Positions 1 through 8,747 of a stretch of 64,000 bases of DNA are shown in pieces. Below the pieces are notes generated by a model, which was not told where the DNA came from, did not search any database, and was given only the letters and a program-made list of their open reading frames with translations. Numbering within the stretch: position 1 is the first letter of the stretch; each line of letters starts with the position of its first letter. The translations under genes and the position numbers were made by a program. This stretch comes from Luteibacter anthropi (lineage in GTDB: Bacteria; Pseudomonadota; Gammaproteobacteria; Xanthomonadales; Rhodanobacteraceae), in NCBI RefSeq assembly GCF_011759365.1, contig NZ_JAARLZ010000001.1:1-64000 (forward strand), read 5' to 3'.

Positions 1-85
1 GCTGACTTCTTTCTAGTGGGACACTTGCATTTGGTTGACATCGTCAATCCATCGCAAGGCGTCCACACAATTCACCTGCGCATAC

Positions 86-147
86 TGTCAAAGATCAATC
101 ACTTAGCGAGAACATTTCGTTTTTCGCTTCAGGACATTTCGTCCTGA
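86..147 (-). promoter_or_regulatory. rRNA operon leader: boxB-like hairpin and boxA
   Basis: Read on the minus strand, a hairpin with a 7-bp stem (TCAGGAC/GTCCTGA, positions 129-147, five-base loop) is followed by TGATCTTTGACA at 97-86. The latter is one or two bases off the bacterial rrn boxA consensus TGCTCTTTAACA. The order promoter, boxB-like hairpin, boxA is that of rRNA antitermination leaders. The mature 16S gene is not in the window; it should begin just left of position 1 on the minus strand. Confidence 0.8.
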
Positions 148-158
148 GTGAGCCGCCC

Positions 159-207
159 ATTCTATATCGTTTTTCGTTTCTGTCAACACCCTCGTGAATC
201 TTTTTTT
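159..207 (-). promoter_or_regulatory. Strong rrn-type sigma70 promoter with A-rich upstream tract
   Basis: On the minus strand TTGACA (186-181) and TAGAAT (164-159) are 16 bases apart. The -10 is followed by the GC-rich stretch GGGCGGCTC, typical of stringently controlled rRNA promoters. Directly upstream of the -35 lies an A7 tract (207-201) like an UP element, framed by the inverted repeat CCCTCG/CGAGGG (189-194 and 208-213). The predicted start is near 152, just before the antitermination leader. Confidence 0.82.
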
Positions 208-292
208 CGAGGGGGTCGCTAGTTCCGAAGAACATCGACACCGTTTGCGAAGCGCATTCCGTGTCAGCGGGGAGGCGAATAATACGGATTTA

Positions 293-314
293 AAAAGGGG
301 CCGCAACCCCTTTT
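293..314 (-). terminator. Intrinsic terminator downstream of tyrS
   Basis: AAAAGGGG and CCCCTTTT form an 8-bp stem around a 6-base loop, starting 24 bases after the tyrS stop. On the minus strand the stem runs into five Ts. It separates tyrS from the strong rrn promoter 100 bp further on. Confidence 0.7.
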
Positions 315-337
315 GTGAACTTTTTTTGAAAGTCGCG

Positions 338-1543
338 TTAAATCAGTCGGATACGGGCGAAGTTTCTTTTGCCAACCTGCAGCACGCCCTCGAATCCGGC
401 CTCGAAGACGCGGGAAGCGTCTTCCACCACTTCGCCATCGATGCGTACGGCACGCTCCTTGAGCTTGCGATTCGCCTCCGAATTGCTCGGCGTGACCCCC
501 GCGGCGGTCAGCAAGGCTGCAAGACGGAAGCCCTCTGCCGGTGCCTGGATCTCATCCAGAGGAAGCAAAGAGGTATCGCCCTGCCCCGTCACCACGGCAT
601 TCCAGCCGGCGATGGCCTGTTCCGCCGCCGCGGCGTCATGAAAGCGCGTGGCCAGTTCGCGGGCCAGGCGCAGCTTCACCTCACGGGGATTGAGCGCACC
701 GGAGGCGACACCAGCCTTCATGGTGGCCAATTCATCCATGGAGACGTCAAAGCTCAGCAGCTCGTACCAGCGCCACATCAGCTCGTCACCGATCTTCATG
801 GTCTTGGTGACGATGTCGATGGCCGGTTCGTTGATACCTATGTAGTTGCCCAGCGACTTGGACATCTTGGCCACGCCGTCCAGGCCCTCCAGCAGCGGCA
901 TCGTCAGTACGATCTGCGGCGCCTGGCCATGGTGTTCCTGCAGGGCGCGGCCCATGAGCAGGTTGAACTTCTGGTCCGTGCCGCCCAGCTCCACGTCGGC
1001 CTCCAGCGCCACGGAGTCGTAGCCCTGCACCAGCGGATAGAGGAATTCGTGGATGGCGATGGGCTGCTGGCCCGCGAAGCGCTTGGAGAAGTCGTCGCGC
1101 TCGAGCATGCGCGCCACGGTGTGCTGGGCAGCGAGCTTGATCATGTCGGCGGCGGTCATCTTGCCGAACCACTCGGAATTGAAGCGCAGCTCGGTCCTGT
1201 CGCGGTCAAGCACCTTATAGACCTGCTCGGCGTAGGTTTCCGCGTTTGCCAGCACGTCCTCGCGGGTGAGCGGCTTGCGCGTCACGTTCTTGCCGGTCGG
1301 ATCGCCGATCATTCCGGTGAAGTCGCCGATGAGGAAGATCACCTGGTGGCCGAGATCCTGGAACTGCCGCATCTTGTTGAGCAGCACCGTATGACCCAGG
1401 TGCAGGTCAGGCGCGGTGGGATCGAAGCCCGCCTTGATGCGCAGCGGCCTGCCCAGCTTCAGGCGTGCCTCGAGGTCTTCCTTCTTGATGATCTCGTCGG
1501 CGCCACGCGCGATGAGCGCCAGGGCCTGCTCCAGCTCGTTCAT
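338..1543 (-). CDS. tyrS: Tyrosyl-tRNA synthetase
   Basis: Cytosolic class I aminoacyl-tRNA synthetase that activates tyrosine with ATP and charges tRNA-Tyr. The 401-residue protein has the HIGH-type signature HLGH at residues 48-51 and the KMSKS loop intact at 226-230. The C-terminal 60 residues look like an S4 RNA-binding domain, ending in VGKRNFARI. Length and KMSKS form fit the TyrZ-like subgroup found in many proteobacteria. It starts at an ATG preceded on the minus strand by AGAGAAAGC. It is a single gene divergent from the M23 peptidase gene and ends at a hairpin terminator before the rRNA promoter. tyrS beside an rRNA operon and this peptidase gene is, from general knowledge, a common arrangement in Xanthomonas relatives. 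Confidence 0.97.
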   Translation of the reverse strand: MNELEQALALIARGADEIIKKEDLEARLKLGRPLRIKAGFDPTAPDLHLGHTVLLNKMRQFQDLGHQVIFLIGDFTGMIGDPTGKNVTRKPLTREDVLANAETYAEQVYKVLDRDRTELRFNSEWFGKMTAADMIKLAAQHTVARMLERDDFSKRFAGQQPIAIHEFLYPLVQGYDSVALEADVELGGTDQKFNLLMGRALQEHHGQAPQIVLTMPLLEGLDGVAKMSKSLGNYIGINEPAIDIVTKTMKIGDELMWRWYELLSFDVSMDELATMKAGVASGALNPREVKLRLARELATRFHDAAAAEQAIAGWNAVVTGQGDTSLLPLDEIQAPAEGFRLAALLTAAGVTPSNSEANRKLKERAVRIDGEVVEDASRVFEAGFEGVLQVGKRNFARIRLI

Positions 1544-1657
1544 GCTTTCTCTCTATATAGGTAAGTTCGTCGCCCCTGCACCGGGTGCGTGAAGCGGGCG
1601 TGGGGTTAATTGTGCGTTAACCCCGAGATGCGATGCAAAGCCTTGATGGAAAAGGCG

Positions 1658-1687
1658 TTGACTGTCTTTGCACGAGGCCGTTATGGT
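1658..1687 (+). promoter_or_regulatory. Candidate sigma70 promoter for the M23 peptidase gene
   Basis: TTGACT (1658-1663) and TATGGT (1682-1687) are 18 bases apart, about 40 bases before the ATG at 1726. Its position argues against the longer reading-frame start at 1633, which lies upstream of this promoter. Confidence 0.5.
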
Positions 1688-1725
1688 ACGCGGCAACCTC
1701 GGGGCGAGCGGACATACAGACGACA

Positions 1726-3189
1726 ATGGGTGATGTGAAACGGGCAGCGCACCATGCGCGCAAGCAGGCCATACGCCGCAAGGCGCAACGCAGCCATTCG
1801 CACTTCTACGATAGCCGCGCCCACTGGTCGTTCAGTCGCAACGCTTCGTCGGAGCCGCTCAGCTGGAGCCGCGAGCGCTGGATCCTCGCCGGCACGGCCT
1901 TTCTGCTGGTCATTCTTTCCGCGCTGGTGATTCCCGCGTGGGCCGGTGCGATGAAGTCGCCCAAGGTCACCGAGCCCCTCGTTCATTCCGTCGTTCCGCT
2001 CGCCCTGCCCAAGATCGACCCCGCCTCCGTGAAGCCGGTGGCTCCCGTCGAGGAATGGCAGACGGTGCAGGTGCAGCCGGGCCAGACCCTGGCTGACATC
2101 TTCCTCGACCAGAATCTCACCATGACCGACCTGCAGCACGTCATCGACGGCGCGGGCGGCAGCAAGGTGTTCCACCAGATCAAGCCGGGCCAGGAATTCC
2201 AGTTCCTCATCGGCGCGGACAGCACGCTCAAGGGCGTGCGCTTCGACCAGGACGAAAGCAAGATCGCCACCCTGCGCCTCGACGGCGCCAGCCCGCAGCT
2301 CACCACGCAGACGCGCGACGTGCAGCGTCGCGAGCACATGGCCCACGGCGTCATCGACGGCTCGCTGTTCGGCGCCGCCACCAAGGCCGGCATGAGCACG
2401 GCGATGGTGCTGAAGCTGGCCGAGGTGTTCAAGTTCGACATCGACTTCGTGCAGGACCTGCGCGTCGGCGACAACTTCACCGTCATCTACGACGACGTCT
2501 ACAGCGACGGCGCCTTCCTGCGCGAAGGCGACATCGTGGCCGCCGAGTTCGTGAACCAGGGCAAGCGCTACACCGCCTACCGCTTCAAGAACACCGACGG
2601 CAAGGTGAGCTACTTCAGCGAGGAAGGCCGTCCGCTCACCGGCTCCTTCCTGCGCATCCCGGTCGACTTCACCCGTATCTCCTCGCAGTTCAGCGCCGGC
2701 CGCATGCACCCGATCCTGGGCAAGATGCGCGCGCACAAGGGCGTGGACTACGCCGCCCCCACCGGCACGCCCATCCATGCGGCGGGTGACGGCGTGGTCA
2801 AGTTTCGCGGCTGGATGAATGGCTATGGCAACTTCGTGGTTATCCAGCACAACGCCACCATCAGCACCGCCTACGGCCACATGTCGCGCTTCGCCAACCT
2901 GCGCGTCGGCCAGCGCGTGAGCCAGGGCAGCACGATCGGCTTCGTCGGTATGACCGGCCTCGCCACCGGTCCGCACCTGCACTACGAGTTCCGCGTCAAC
3001 AACGTCCAGCGCGACCCGCAGACGGTCACCCTTCCCAAGCCCGAACCGCTGCCGGCCGCGCAGCTGGCGAAGTTCAAGAAGGAGGTCGTGGCACCGCAGC
3101 TTGCGCGTCTCAACCGCGTCGACAGCAACGTCAAGCTCGCCAGCGCCGACACCAAGCCCGGCAACGACAAAGCCAAGAGCGACGACTGA
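1726..3189 (+). CDS. Membrane-anchored M23 murein endopeptidase with LysM/OapA-like region
   Basis: A 487-residue protein of the MepM/YebA type, expected to cut peptide cross-links of peptidoglycan in the periplasm. It has a basic cytoplasmic N-terminus, one membrane helix at about residues 52-74, a LysM/OapA-like segment near 110-160 (WQTVQVQPGQTLADIF), a linker domain, and a LytM/M23 domain at about 325-435. The zinc-site motifs are intact: HKGVD near 336 and HLHYEF near 417. The ATG at 1726 is preferred over the in-frame 1633 start because a promoter-like sequence lies between them and because this start gives a normal short tail before the membrane helix. anmK follows two bases after the stop, so the pair is probably co-transcribed and links wall cutting to recycling of the released anhydro-sugars. 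Confidence 0.92.
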   Translation: MGDVKRAAHHARKQAIRRKAQRSHSHFYDSRAHWSFSRNASSEPLSWSRERWILAGTAFLLVILSALVIPAWAGAMKSPKVTEPLVHSVVPLALPKIDPASVKPVAPVEEWQTVQVQPGQTLADIFLDQNLTMTDLQHVIDGAGGSKVFHQIKPGQEFQFLIGADSTLKGVRFDQDESKIATLRLDGASPQLTTQTRDVQRREHMAHGVIDGSLFGAATKAGMSTAMVLKLAEVFKFDIDFVQDLRVGDNFTVIYDDVYSDGAFLREGDIVAAEFVNQGKRYTAYRFKNTDGKVSYFSEEGRPLTGSFLRIPVDFTRISSQFSAGRMHPILGKMRAHKGVDYAAPTGTPIHAAGDGVVKFRGWMNGYGNFVVIQHNATISTAYGHMSRFANLRVGQRVSQGSTIGFVGMTGLATGPHLHYEFRVNNVQRDPQTVTLPKPEPLPAAQLAKFKKEVVAPQLARLNRVDSNVKLASADTKPGNDKAKSDD

Positions 3190-3191
3190 CC

Positions 3192-4307
3192 GTGGCACTA
3201 CACGACGGCCTCTACGTAGGCCTCATATCGGGCACCAGCGCGGATGGCATCGATGCCGCGCTGGTCCGCTTCCGCAACGAAAGGCCCGCGCTTGTCGCGG
3301 GCCTCACGCATCCATGGGACGAAAACCTGCGCCGGCGCATCCTTGCCGTGGCCCAGGATGAGGAACGCCTCGACCTGGATGCCTACGGCCGGCTCGACGT
3401 CGCCGTGGCGCGCGCCTTCGCCGAGGCCACGCATGCCGTGCTGGCGAAAGCCGGCGTTGCTGCGAGCGAGGTCGCGGCCATAGGCTCGCACGGCCAGACG
3501 ATCCGTCACCGCCCCGACGGCGACCTGCCCTTCACGCTGCAGATCGGCGATCCCTCGGTGATCGCGGAAAACACCGGCATCGATACCATCGGCGACTTCC
3601 GCCGGCCCGATGTGGCCGCCGGCGGCCAGGGCGCCCCACTCGTGCCCGCGTTCCACGCCACAGTGCTGCGCCCGCGCGAAGGCGCCCGCGTGGTGCTCAA
3701 CCTGGGCGGCATCGCGAACGTCACCCGGCTCACTTCCGACGGGGGCGTCACCGGTTTCGATACCGGCCCGGCCAATGGCCTCATGGACGCCTGGTGCCTG
3801 CGCCACCGTGGCGAAGCCTACGATCGCGACGGCCGTTTCGCCCTGTCCGGCACGGTCGACCCCGACCTGCTCGCCGAACTGCTGGACGATGCCTACTTCG
3901 TACTGCCGCCGCCCAAGAGCACAGGCCGCGAGCATTTCCACCTGGGCTGGCTCGACCGGCATCCGCGCGTGGCGGAACTGGCACCGGAAGACGTACAGGC
4001 CACCCTGCTCTCCCTCAGCGCCGTCTCCATCACCGATGCCATCCGCGAGCACGCCGGCGACGCACTGGACATCGTGGCCTGCGGCGGTGGCGTGCACAAC
4101 CTCGCCTTGATGCAGGCCATCGCGATGCGCCTGGAAGACAAGGCCCTGGTGGTGAGCGCCGATTTCGATATCGACCCGGATCTGATGGAAGCCATGGGCT
4201 TTGCCTGGCTGGCCTACCGCCGTCTGCGTGGCGAACCCGGCAACCTGCCGGCCGTTACCGGCGCAAAGGGCCCCCGCCTGCTGGGCGCGCTGTACGCCGC
4301 ACCCTGA
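3192..4307 (+). CDS. anmK: Anhydro-N-acetylmuramic acid kinase
   Basis: Converts 1,6-anhydro-MurNAc plus ATP to MurNAc-6-phosphate in the cytoplasm, a step of murein recycling. The 371-residue sequence shows the family's N-terminal ATP-site signature LISGTSADGIDAAL (about residues 11-24), a central GSHGQTIRH, LNLGGIANVT and FDTGPAN, and a late CGGGVHN. Its length equals the usual 370. It starts with GTG two bases after the M23 peptidase stop, indicating translation as one unit. The downstream partner on the other strand is ampG, which imports the anhydro-muropeptides from which the substrate is made. The end is convergent with, and six bases from, a small ribbon-helix-helix gene. Confidence 0.96.
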   Translation: MALHDGLYVGLISGTSADGIDAALVRFRNERPALVAGLTHPWDENLRRRILAVAQDEERLDLDAYGRLDVAVARAFAEATHAVLAKAGVAASEVAAIGSHGQTIRHRPDGDLPFTLQIGDPSVIAENTGIDTIGDFRRPDVAAGGQGAPLVPAFHATVLRPREGARVVLNLGGIANVTRLTSDGGVTGFDTGPANGLMDAWCLRHRGEAYDRDGRFALSGTVDPDLLAELLDDAYFVLPPPKSTGREHFHLGWLDRHPRVAELAPEDVQATLLSLSAVSITDAIREHAGDALDIVACGGGVHNLALMQAIAMRLEDKALVVSADFDIDPDLMEAMGFAWLAYRRLRGEPGNLPAVTGAKGPRLLGALYAAP

Positions 4308-4313
4308 CCGGCT

Positions 4314-4616
4314 TCAAAGGGATTCGTCGGTCGCCTTGCCGGCCGGCTTCGCCAGCCGGTCGGGCGAGGCCTGGGCCAGGGCAGACAGTGCCTCCTGGAA
4401 GGCGGCCTGTTCGCTGGCATCCCAGGTGCCGTGAAGATGGGCGATATCGCCCGGATCGAGCAGCAGTTCGCCGAATGCGTCGCTCGGGCCAAGGCCGAGG
4501 CCATGGCGCAACGCATGCAGGATCACCTCATTGATCGACCAGCGGCGTTCGCGGGCAAGTGTCTTGATCCGCTCGGCCATCTGGTCGTCGATATGTCGCA
4601 CTACGATATCCGGCAC
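4314..4616 (-). CDS. Arc/FitA-like ribbon-helix-helix protein without a toxin partner
   Basis: A 100-residue protein. The first 45 residues (MPDIVVRHIDDQM, then a helix containing RWSINEVILHALRHGL) look like a ribbon-helix-helix DNA-binding fold of the Arc or FitA antitoxin kind; the acidic second half ends AKPAGKATDESL. The GTG start at 4616 is chosen because AGGAGGT lies seven bases upstream (4630-4624), while the upstream ATG at 4637 has its GGGGG only one base away. It sits 56 bases after ampG on the same strand, so it is probably the last gene of an xth-ampG unit. No PIN-domain or other toxin gene is beside it, so a stand-alone regulator is more likely than half of a toxin-antitoxin pair. 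The function is inferred only from the fold. Confidence 0.72.
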   Translation of the reverse strand: MPDIVVRHIDDQMAERIKTLARERRWSINEVILHALRHGLGLGPSDAFGELLLDPGDIAHLHGTWDASEQAAFQEALSALAQASPDRLAKPAGKATDESL

Positions 4617-4672
4617 GTGCGTGACCTCCTCGCGCATGCCCCCTGTGCTGCCGATCTTACACAGGTTTGCCG

Positions 4673-5986
4673 TCAGGGCGCATTGACCGGAACCGGCTTC
4701 GACAGGCCCGGAATACGCGGCCACAGCCACGCCAGCACGAGCAGCGTGGGCACGATCGACACCGTGCTGATGATGAACAGTGCCGGGTAGCCCGCACCCT
4801 TCACGAGGAAGCCCGAAAAGCCGCCGATCAGCTTGCCGGGCAGGTTGGCCAGCGAGCTGAGCAGGGCGTACTGGGTGGCGGTAAAGCTGCGATTGACCAG
4901 CGATGACATGAAGGCCACCAGCACCGGCCCGGCGAAGCCCTGGGCGAGGTTGTCGCCCGACAGCGTCGCCACGAAGGCCCAGGTCTGGCCGGGGTTCTGC
5001 GCCATCAGCAGGTAGAGCATGTTGGACAGCGCCACGCCGATCGCGGAGATCACCAGCAGGCGCCGCATCTCGAACCGGGTGACCGCCCAGCCGCCCGCCA
5101 GGGCGCCCACGATGCCGATGATCAGGCCATAGACCTTGGATACCTCGGCGATCTGCGTCTTGCTGAAGCCGGCGTCCAGGTAGAACGGATAAGCCATTGC
5201 CCCCAGCATCTGGTCCGGCAGGCGGAACAGGGCCACGAAAACCAGCAGGCCCGCCGCCAGCACGAGTCCGAAGCGCGAATAGAAGTCGCGGAATGGCCCG
5301 ATGAAGCTTTCTTCCACCGCCTGGCGCAACGGCACCCGCTCGCGTACACGGTGTTCGGGCTCGCGGGCGGCAAAGACCGCCGCCACCGGAATCAGGATGA
5401 GGGCGCAGATCACCACGTAGCCGCGCTGCCAGCCCACCATGTCGGCCACGATGAGGATGCCAGCGCCGCCCGCGATGAGACCCAGCCGGTATCCCAGCGT
5501 ATAGGTGGCTGCGAGTGCCCCCTGTGCCTCGATGGGCGCAATCTCCACGCGGTAGGCATCCACCACGATGTCGATGGTGGCGCCCGCGATGGCCGCCAGC
5601 AGGGTCATGCCCATGAACACCTGCAGGGAAAGCGTCGGCGGCATCGCCGCCATGCCCAGCAGCCCCGCCGCCAGCAGCAGCAGGGCAAACAACAGCCAGC
5701 CACGTCGCTGCCCCAGCCGGCAGAACAGCGGCAGGCGGAACTTGTCCACGACCGGCGCCCAGACGAACTTGAAGTTGTAGGCGAAGGTCACGAAGCTGGC
5801 GATGCCGATGGCACCGTAATCCACCCCCGACTCCTTCAGCCATGCGGACAGCGTATTGCCGACCAGCAGGAACGGCAGGCCCGAACCGATGCCGAACAGC
5901 AGCATGGTGATGGCACCCGGCTGGGCGAAGGCCGCAAGGACACCCCGCAGGCCCTTGTAGCGGACCGTTCCCGACGCTTCGCTCAC
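4673..5986 (-). CDS. ampG: AmpG-family muropeptide permease
   Basis: Inner-membrane major facilitator protein of 437 residues that brings GlcNAc-anhydroMurNAc peptides into the cytoplasm for recycling; in many species it also feeds the AmpR/AmpC induction signal. Many hydrophobic helices are visible, with conserved early features GSGLPFLLVGNTLSAWL and DKFRLP and a late SSLVNRSFTATQYALLSSLANLPG. The GTG start at 5986 overlaps the TGA stop of exonuclease III (GTGA), which implies translational coupling. Its proximity to anmK and the M23 endopeptidase groups a wall-recycling set in 4.3 kb. The ampD, nagZ and ampC genes are not in the window. Confidence 0.93.
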   Translation of the reverse strand: MSEASGTVRYKGLRGVLAAFAQPGAITMLLFGIGSGLPFLLVGNTLSAWLKESGVDYGAIGIASFVTFAYNFKFVWAPVVDKFRLPLFCRLGQRRGWLLFALLLLAAGLLGMAAMPPTLSLQVFMGMTLLAAIAGATIDIVVDAYRVEIAPIEAQGALAATYTLGYRLGLIAGGAGILIVADMVGWQRGYVVICALILIPVAAVFAAREPEHRVRERVPLRQAVEESFIGPFRDFYSRFGLVLAAGLLVFVALFRLPDQMLGAMAYPFYLDAGFSKTQIAEVSKVYGLIIGIVGALAGGWAVTRFEMRRLLVISAIGVALSNMLYLLMAQNPGQTWAFVATLSGDNLAQGFAGPVLVAFMSSLVNRSFTATQYALLSSLANLPGKLIGGFSGFLVKGAGYPALFIISTVSIVPTLLVLAWLWPRIPGLSKPVPVNAP

Positions 5987-6753
5987 TCGGCGTAATCCAC
6001 GGTGTAGGGCGCGTGGTCGGAGAAGCGCTCGTCACGGTAGATCGAACAACCGCGCAGGCGATCGCGCAGGCCCTGGGTGACGATCTGGTAGTCGATGCGC
6101 CAACCCACGTTGTTGGCCCGTGCCTGGCCACGGTTGGACCACCAGGTGTATTCCACGGCATCGGGTTTCAGTGCGCGGAAGCTGTCGACCCAGCCCAGTT
6201 CGTTGAACAGCAGGTCGAGCCATGCGCGTTCTTCGGGCAGGCAGCCGGAGTTCTTCTGGTTGGAGGTCCAGTTCTTGATGTCGTTCTTCGTGTGCACGAT
6301 GTTCCAGTCGCCGCACAGCACGTAGTCGCGGCCGCTGGCGGCCCACTCGCGCAGGATCGGGGTGAGCCATTCCATTACGCGGAACTTGTACTGCTGGCGT
6401 TCGTCACCCGAGGAACCCGACGGGATGTAGAACGACACCACGCTGAGATTGCCATAGCGGGCTTCGATGTAGCGGCCTTCGCAGTCGAAATCTTCGCGGC
6501 CCAGCGAAGTACGCACTTCATCGGGTTCACGACGCGAATAGATGGCCACGCCGCTGTAGCCCTTCTTGCTGCGGGCGTCGTGATAGAAGCAATGATGGCC
6601 ATCGGGCCGGAACATCGCATCGGTGAGCTGCGATTCCTGGGCCTTGGTTTCCTGCAGGCAGACCACGTCGGCGTCCTGCTGGCGAAGCCAGTCGAACACG
6701 CCCTTGGTGGCGGCGGAACGGATGCCGTTGGCGTTCAGCGAGATGATGCGCAT
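5983..6753 (-). CDS. xthA: Exodeoxyribonuclease III
   Basis: AP endonuclease and 3'-5' exonuclease for base-excision repair, 256 residues. It starts MRIISLNANGIRSA and carries the family motifs LQETKAQ, GYSGVAIYSR, LCGDWNIVHT and the C-terminal SDHAP. The ATG at 6753 has AAGAAG five bases upstream and matches the family's usual start; the open frame extends further upstream without support. The stop overlaps the ampG start. In Pseudomonas the paralogue crc sits near pyrE; here the ETK, GDWN and SDH catalytic motifs are present, so this copy should be an active nuclease, not a Crc-like inactive one. Confidence 0.94.
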   Translation of the reverse strand: MRIISLNANGIRSAATKGVFDWLRQQDADVVCLQETKAQESQLTDAMFRPDGHHCFYHDARSKKGYSGVAIYSRREPDEVRTSLGREDFDCEGRYIEARYGNLSVVSFYIPSGSSGDERQQYKFRVMEWLTPILREWAASGRDYVLCGDWNIVHTKNDIKNWTSNQKNSGCLPEERAWLDLLFNELGWVDSFRALKPDAVEYTWWSNRGQARANNVGWRIDYQIVTQGLRDRLRGCSIYRDERFSDHAPYTVDYAE

Positions 6754-6825
6754 GGGATCTTCTTTGCGACGTCGAGGACCGCATGATAGCGGCTTGCGCC
6801 GACGGCCTCCTGTTAGGATGTAACA

Positions 6826-7338
6826 ATGATGCCGAACATCGAAGTGCGCCCCGTCGACGACAGCCTGCGTGCCGCGGTCAGCGCGCTCGCCGTCCACCCG
6901 GCGCAAACCATGTTCGTAGGCCAGGTATCCGACTCCCTGGCCGATGTCGCCGTATGTCCCGGCAGCGAGGCGCTGGCCCTGCTGGAAGACGGTGCGGTGG
7001 TGGGTTATGTGCGCATCGATCGCACGGCGGCGGCGCTGGGTGATTCGCCACTGATCGCCGGCGCAGTGGCGCTGCGCAGCTTCCTCATCGATGCTCATCG
7101 ACAGGGCCGGGGCCTGGGTACACGTGCGCTCGCAGCCATCGCCGCATACGTCGCCGGACGGCACCCGGACCGCCAGCGCATCCTGCTTACCGTGAACGTA
7201 CGCAACGAAGGCGCCGTCCGCGCCTATGCCCGGGCCGGCTATGTCGACAGCGGCACGCTGTACCATGGCGGGTCGGCGGGCCCGCAACATGTGATGTGGG
7301 CCTCGCTGCCCCCATCGAACCCAGCAGAGATTTCCTGA
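6826..7338 (+). CDS. GNAT-family N-acetyltransferase
   Basis: A 170-residue acyl-CoA-dependent acetyltransferase. The coenzyme-binding motif A is visible as [11 protein letters not shown] near residues 90-100, followed by [21 protein letters not shown], the usual motif B with an Asn and a late Tyr. The substrate cannot be told. Start: the sequence TTAGGATGTAACA directly before the ATG can be read as a Shine-Dalgarno AGGA seven bases away or as a -10 box TAGGAT six bases away, which would make the mRNA nearly leaderless. A second ATG follows at once (MM). pyrE begins one base after the stop, so the two are likely co-transcribed. Confidence 0.88.
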   Translation: MMPNIEVRPVDDSLRAAVSALAVHPAQTMFVGQVSDSLADVAVCPGSEALALLEDGAVVGYVRIDRTAAALGDSPLIAGAVALRSFLIDAHRQGRGLGTRALAAIAAYVAGRHPDRQRILLTVNVRNEGAVRAYARAGYVDSGTLYHGGSAGPQHVMWASLPPSNPAEIS

Positions 7339-7339
7339 C

Positions 7340-7987
7340 GTGCACGATTACCAGCGCGAATTCATCGAACTGACCCTTTCCCGCGACGTCCTGCGTTTCG
7401 GCGAGTTCACGCTGAAATCCGGCCGCAGCAGCCCGTACTTCTTCAATATGGGCCGCATCGACTCCGGCGCCGCACTGGCCCGCCTGGGTCGCTCCTACGC
7501 CGCGGCGGCCACCCGCTCCGGCGTGGCCTTCGACATGCTGTTCGGTCCGGCCTACAAGGGCATCGCCCTGGCCGCCGCCACGGCCATTGCCCTGGCGGAT
7601 ACCCAGGACCGGGACATTCCCTGGGCCTACAACCGCAAGGAAGCCAAGGACCACGGCGAGGGTGGCACGCTGGTCGGCGCCCCGTTGAAGGGCAAGGTGC
7701 TGATCGTCGACGACGTGATGACCGCCGGCACCGCCGTGCGTGAATCCCTCGAGCTCATCCGCGCGCAGGGGGCCGAACCGGCTGGCGTGCTGATCGCACT
7801 CGATCGCCAGGAACGCGGCCAGGGCGAGCTGTCGGCCGCCCAGGAAGTATCGAAGCACTTCGGCATCCCCGTGATCGCCATCGCCAGCCTCGCCGACGTG
7901 CTCGCCTATGCGGGCGAGCGTCCGGAACTGGCCGCCGAGCACGCGCGCCTCGTGGCGTATCGCGAGCAGTACGGCGTCAAGGCCTGA
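7340..7987 (+). CDS. pyrE: Orotate phosphoribosyltransferase
   Basis: Joins orotate to PRPP to give OMP in pyrimidine synthesis. The 215-residue protein shows the substrate segment [33 protein letters not shown] and the PRPP-binding signature [13 protein letters not shown] near residues 118-130. Length equals that of enterobacterial PyrE (213). It starts with GTG one base after the acetyltransferase stop, with no clear Shine-Dalgarno, which fits coupling to the upstream gene. The nearby order of pyrE, exonuclease III, phosphomannomutase, dut, coaBC and radC recalls the Pseudomonas chromosome. Confidence 0.97.
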   Translation: MHDYQREFIELTLSRDVLRFGEFTLKSGRSSPYFFNMGRIDSGAALARLGRSYAAAATRSGVAFDMLFGPAYKGIALAAATAIALADTQDRDIPWAYNRKEAKDHGEGGTLVGAPLKGKVLIVDDVMTAGTAVRESLELIRAQGAEPAGVLIALDRQERGQGELSAAQEVSKHFGIPVIAIASLADVLAYAGERPELAAEHARLVAYREQYGVKA

Positions 7988-8084
7988 CAAAAGCGCGACT
8001 GCGTCACGCAGGGGGTCGCGATAGCGGCCTGCGCATGGTTCCCCTCCGATGGCTGGCTATACTCCGGCTTCAGGAGGGAACACC

Positions 8085-8741
8085 ATGCGAGCTGTACGTT
8101 ACATCCTGGCGGGAGCCGCGCTGTGCCTTGGCACGGCGGCACTCGCCCAGAGCAACACATCCAACAACAACGGCGTCCGCTACAAATGGAAGGACGCCTC
8201 GGGCGCCTCCATCTTCAGCGACACGCTCACACCCGATGCCCTCAAGTCGGGCTATGACGTGGTGAACGGCCAGGGCATGACGGTACGCCATGTCGACAGG
8301 GCGCTCACCGCCGACGAACGCGCCGCAGCCCGCAAGCTTGCCGACCAGAAAGCGGCACAAGACCAGGCACAGGAGCAACGCCGGCGCGAAGACGCGCAGA
8401 TGCTCAATGCCTATCCGGACGAAACCTCGTTCATGGCGGCGAAAAACGCCGAGGTCGATAATTTCGAACAGGCAGCCCGTACCACGCGCCTCAGCTTGCA
8501 GGGACAGGAGAAAGCCCTTGCCGACCTGCTCAACCGTGCCGCGGATCTTGAGCGCGCCAAGCAGCCCGTGCCGCCGTATCTCAAGGATCGCATTGCCGCC
8601 CAGCGCGATACCGTGACCAACCTGCGCACCACGCTCCAGCGCCAGCAGGCGGCCAAGGACACCGCAAAGGCCGGGCTGGACGCACAGCTGAAGCATTACC
8701 GCGACGTCAAAACCGCCGCGCAGACCCCCGCCGGCCAGTAG
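8085..8741 (+). CDS. Secreted DUF4124-like coiled-coil protein
   Basis: A 218-residue protein with a signal peptide (MRAVRYILAGAALCL, cleavage after ALA-Q near residue 22). Residues 30-60 contain the DUF4124-type motif YKWKDASGASIFSDT, common in secreted proteins of this bacterial group. The remainder is Ala/Gln/Arg-rich and should form long coiled coils (two heptad-rich stretches around 75-110 and 140-200). The start at 8085 is fixed by AGGAGG eight bases upstream; the in-frame ATG at 8049 overlaps the likely promoter region (TATACT at 8058-8063). The role is unknown. It ends convergently with the phosphomannomutase gene. Confidence 0.8.
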   Translation: MRAVRYILAGAALCLGTAALAQSNTSNNNGVRYKWKDASGASIFSDTLTPDALKSGYDVVNGQGMTVRHVDRALTADERAAARKLADQKAAQDQAQEQRRREDAQMLNAYPDETSFMAAKNAEVDNFEQAARTTRLSLQGQEKALADLLNRAADLERAKQPVPPYLKDRIAAQRDTVTNLRTTLQRQQAAKDTAKAGLDAQLKHYRDVKTAAQTPAGQ

Positions 8742-8747
8742 GCCGGC
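8730..8747. terminator. Palindrome over the convergent gene junction
   Basis: GCCGGCC, loop AGTA, GGCCGGC: a perfect 7-bp stem containing the TAG stop of the plus-strand gene and ending one base before the minus-strand stop. No T tract follows. It is probably a U-less terminator for one or both genes. Confidence 0.4.

Noticed and set aside
194-1564. 456-codon open frame on the plus strand opposite tyrS
   Set aside because: It mirrors tyrS, its translation has no family features and shows the Gly/His/Gln-rich make-up of an antisense frame in GC-rich DNA.
4314-4616. Half of a toxin-antitoxin module
   Set aside because: The ribbon-helix-helix fold fits an antitoxin, but both sides are known metabolic genes and no toxin-like frame is present.
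4314-6161. 615-codon open frame running through ampG and the small RHH gene on the minus strand
   Set aside because: Only its last 100 codons are a real gene; the rest is an off-frame reading of ampG. The RHH gene has its own ribosome-binding site at 4624-4630.
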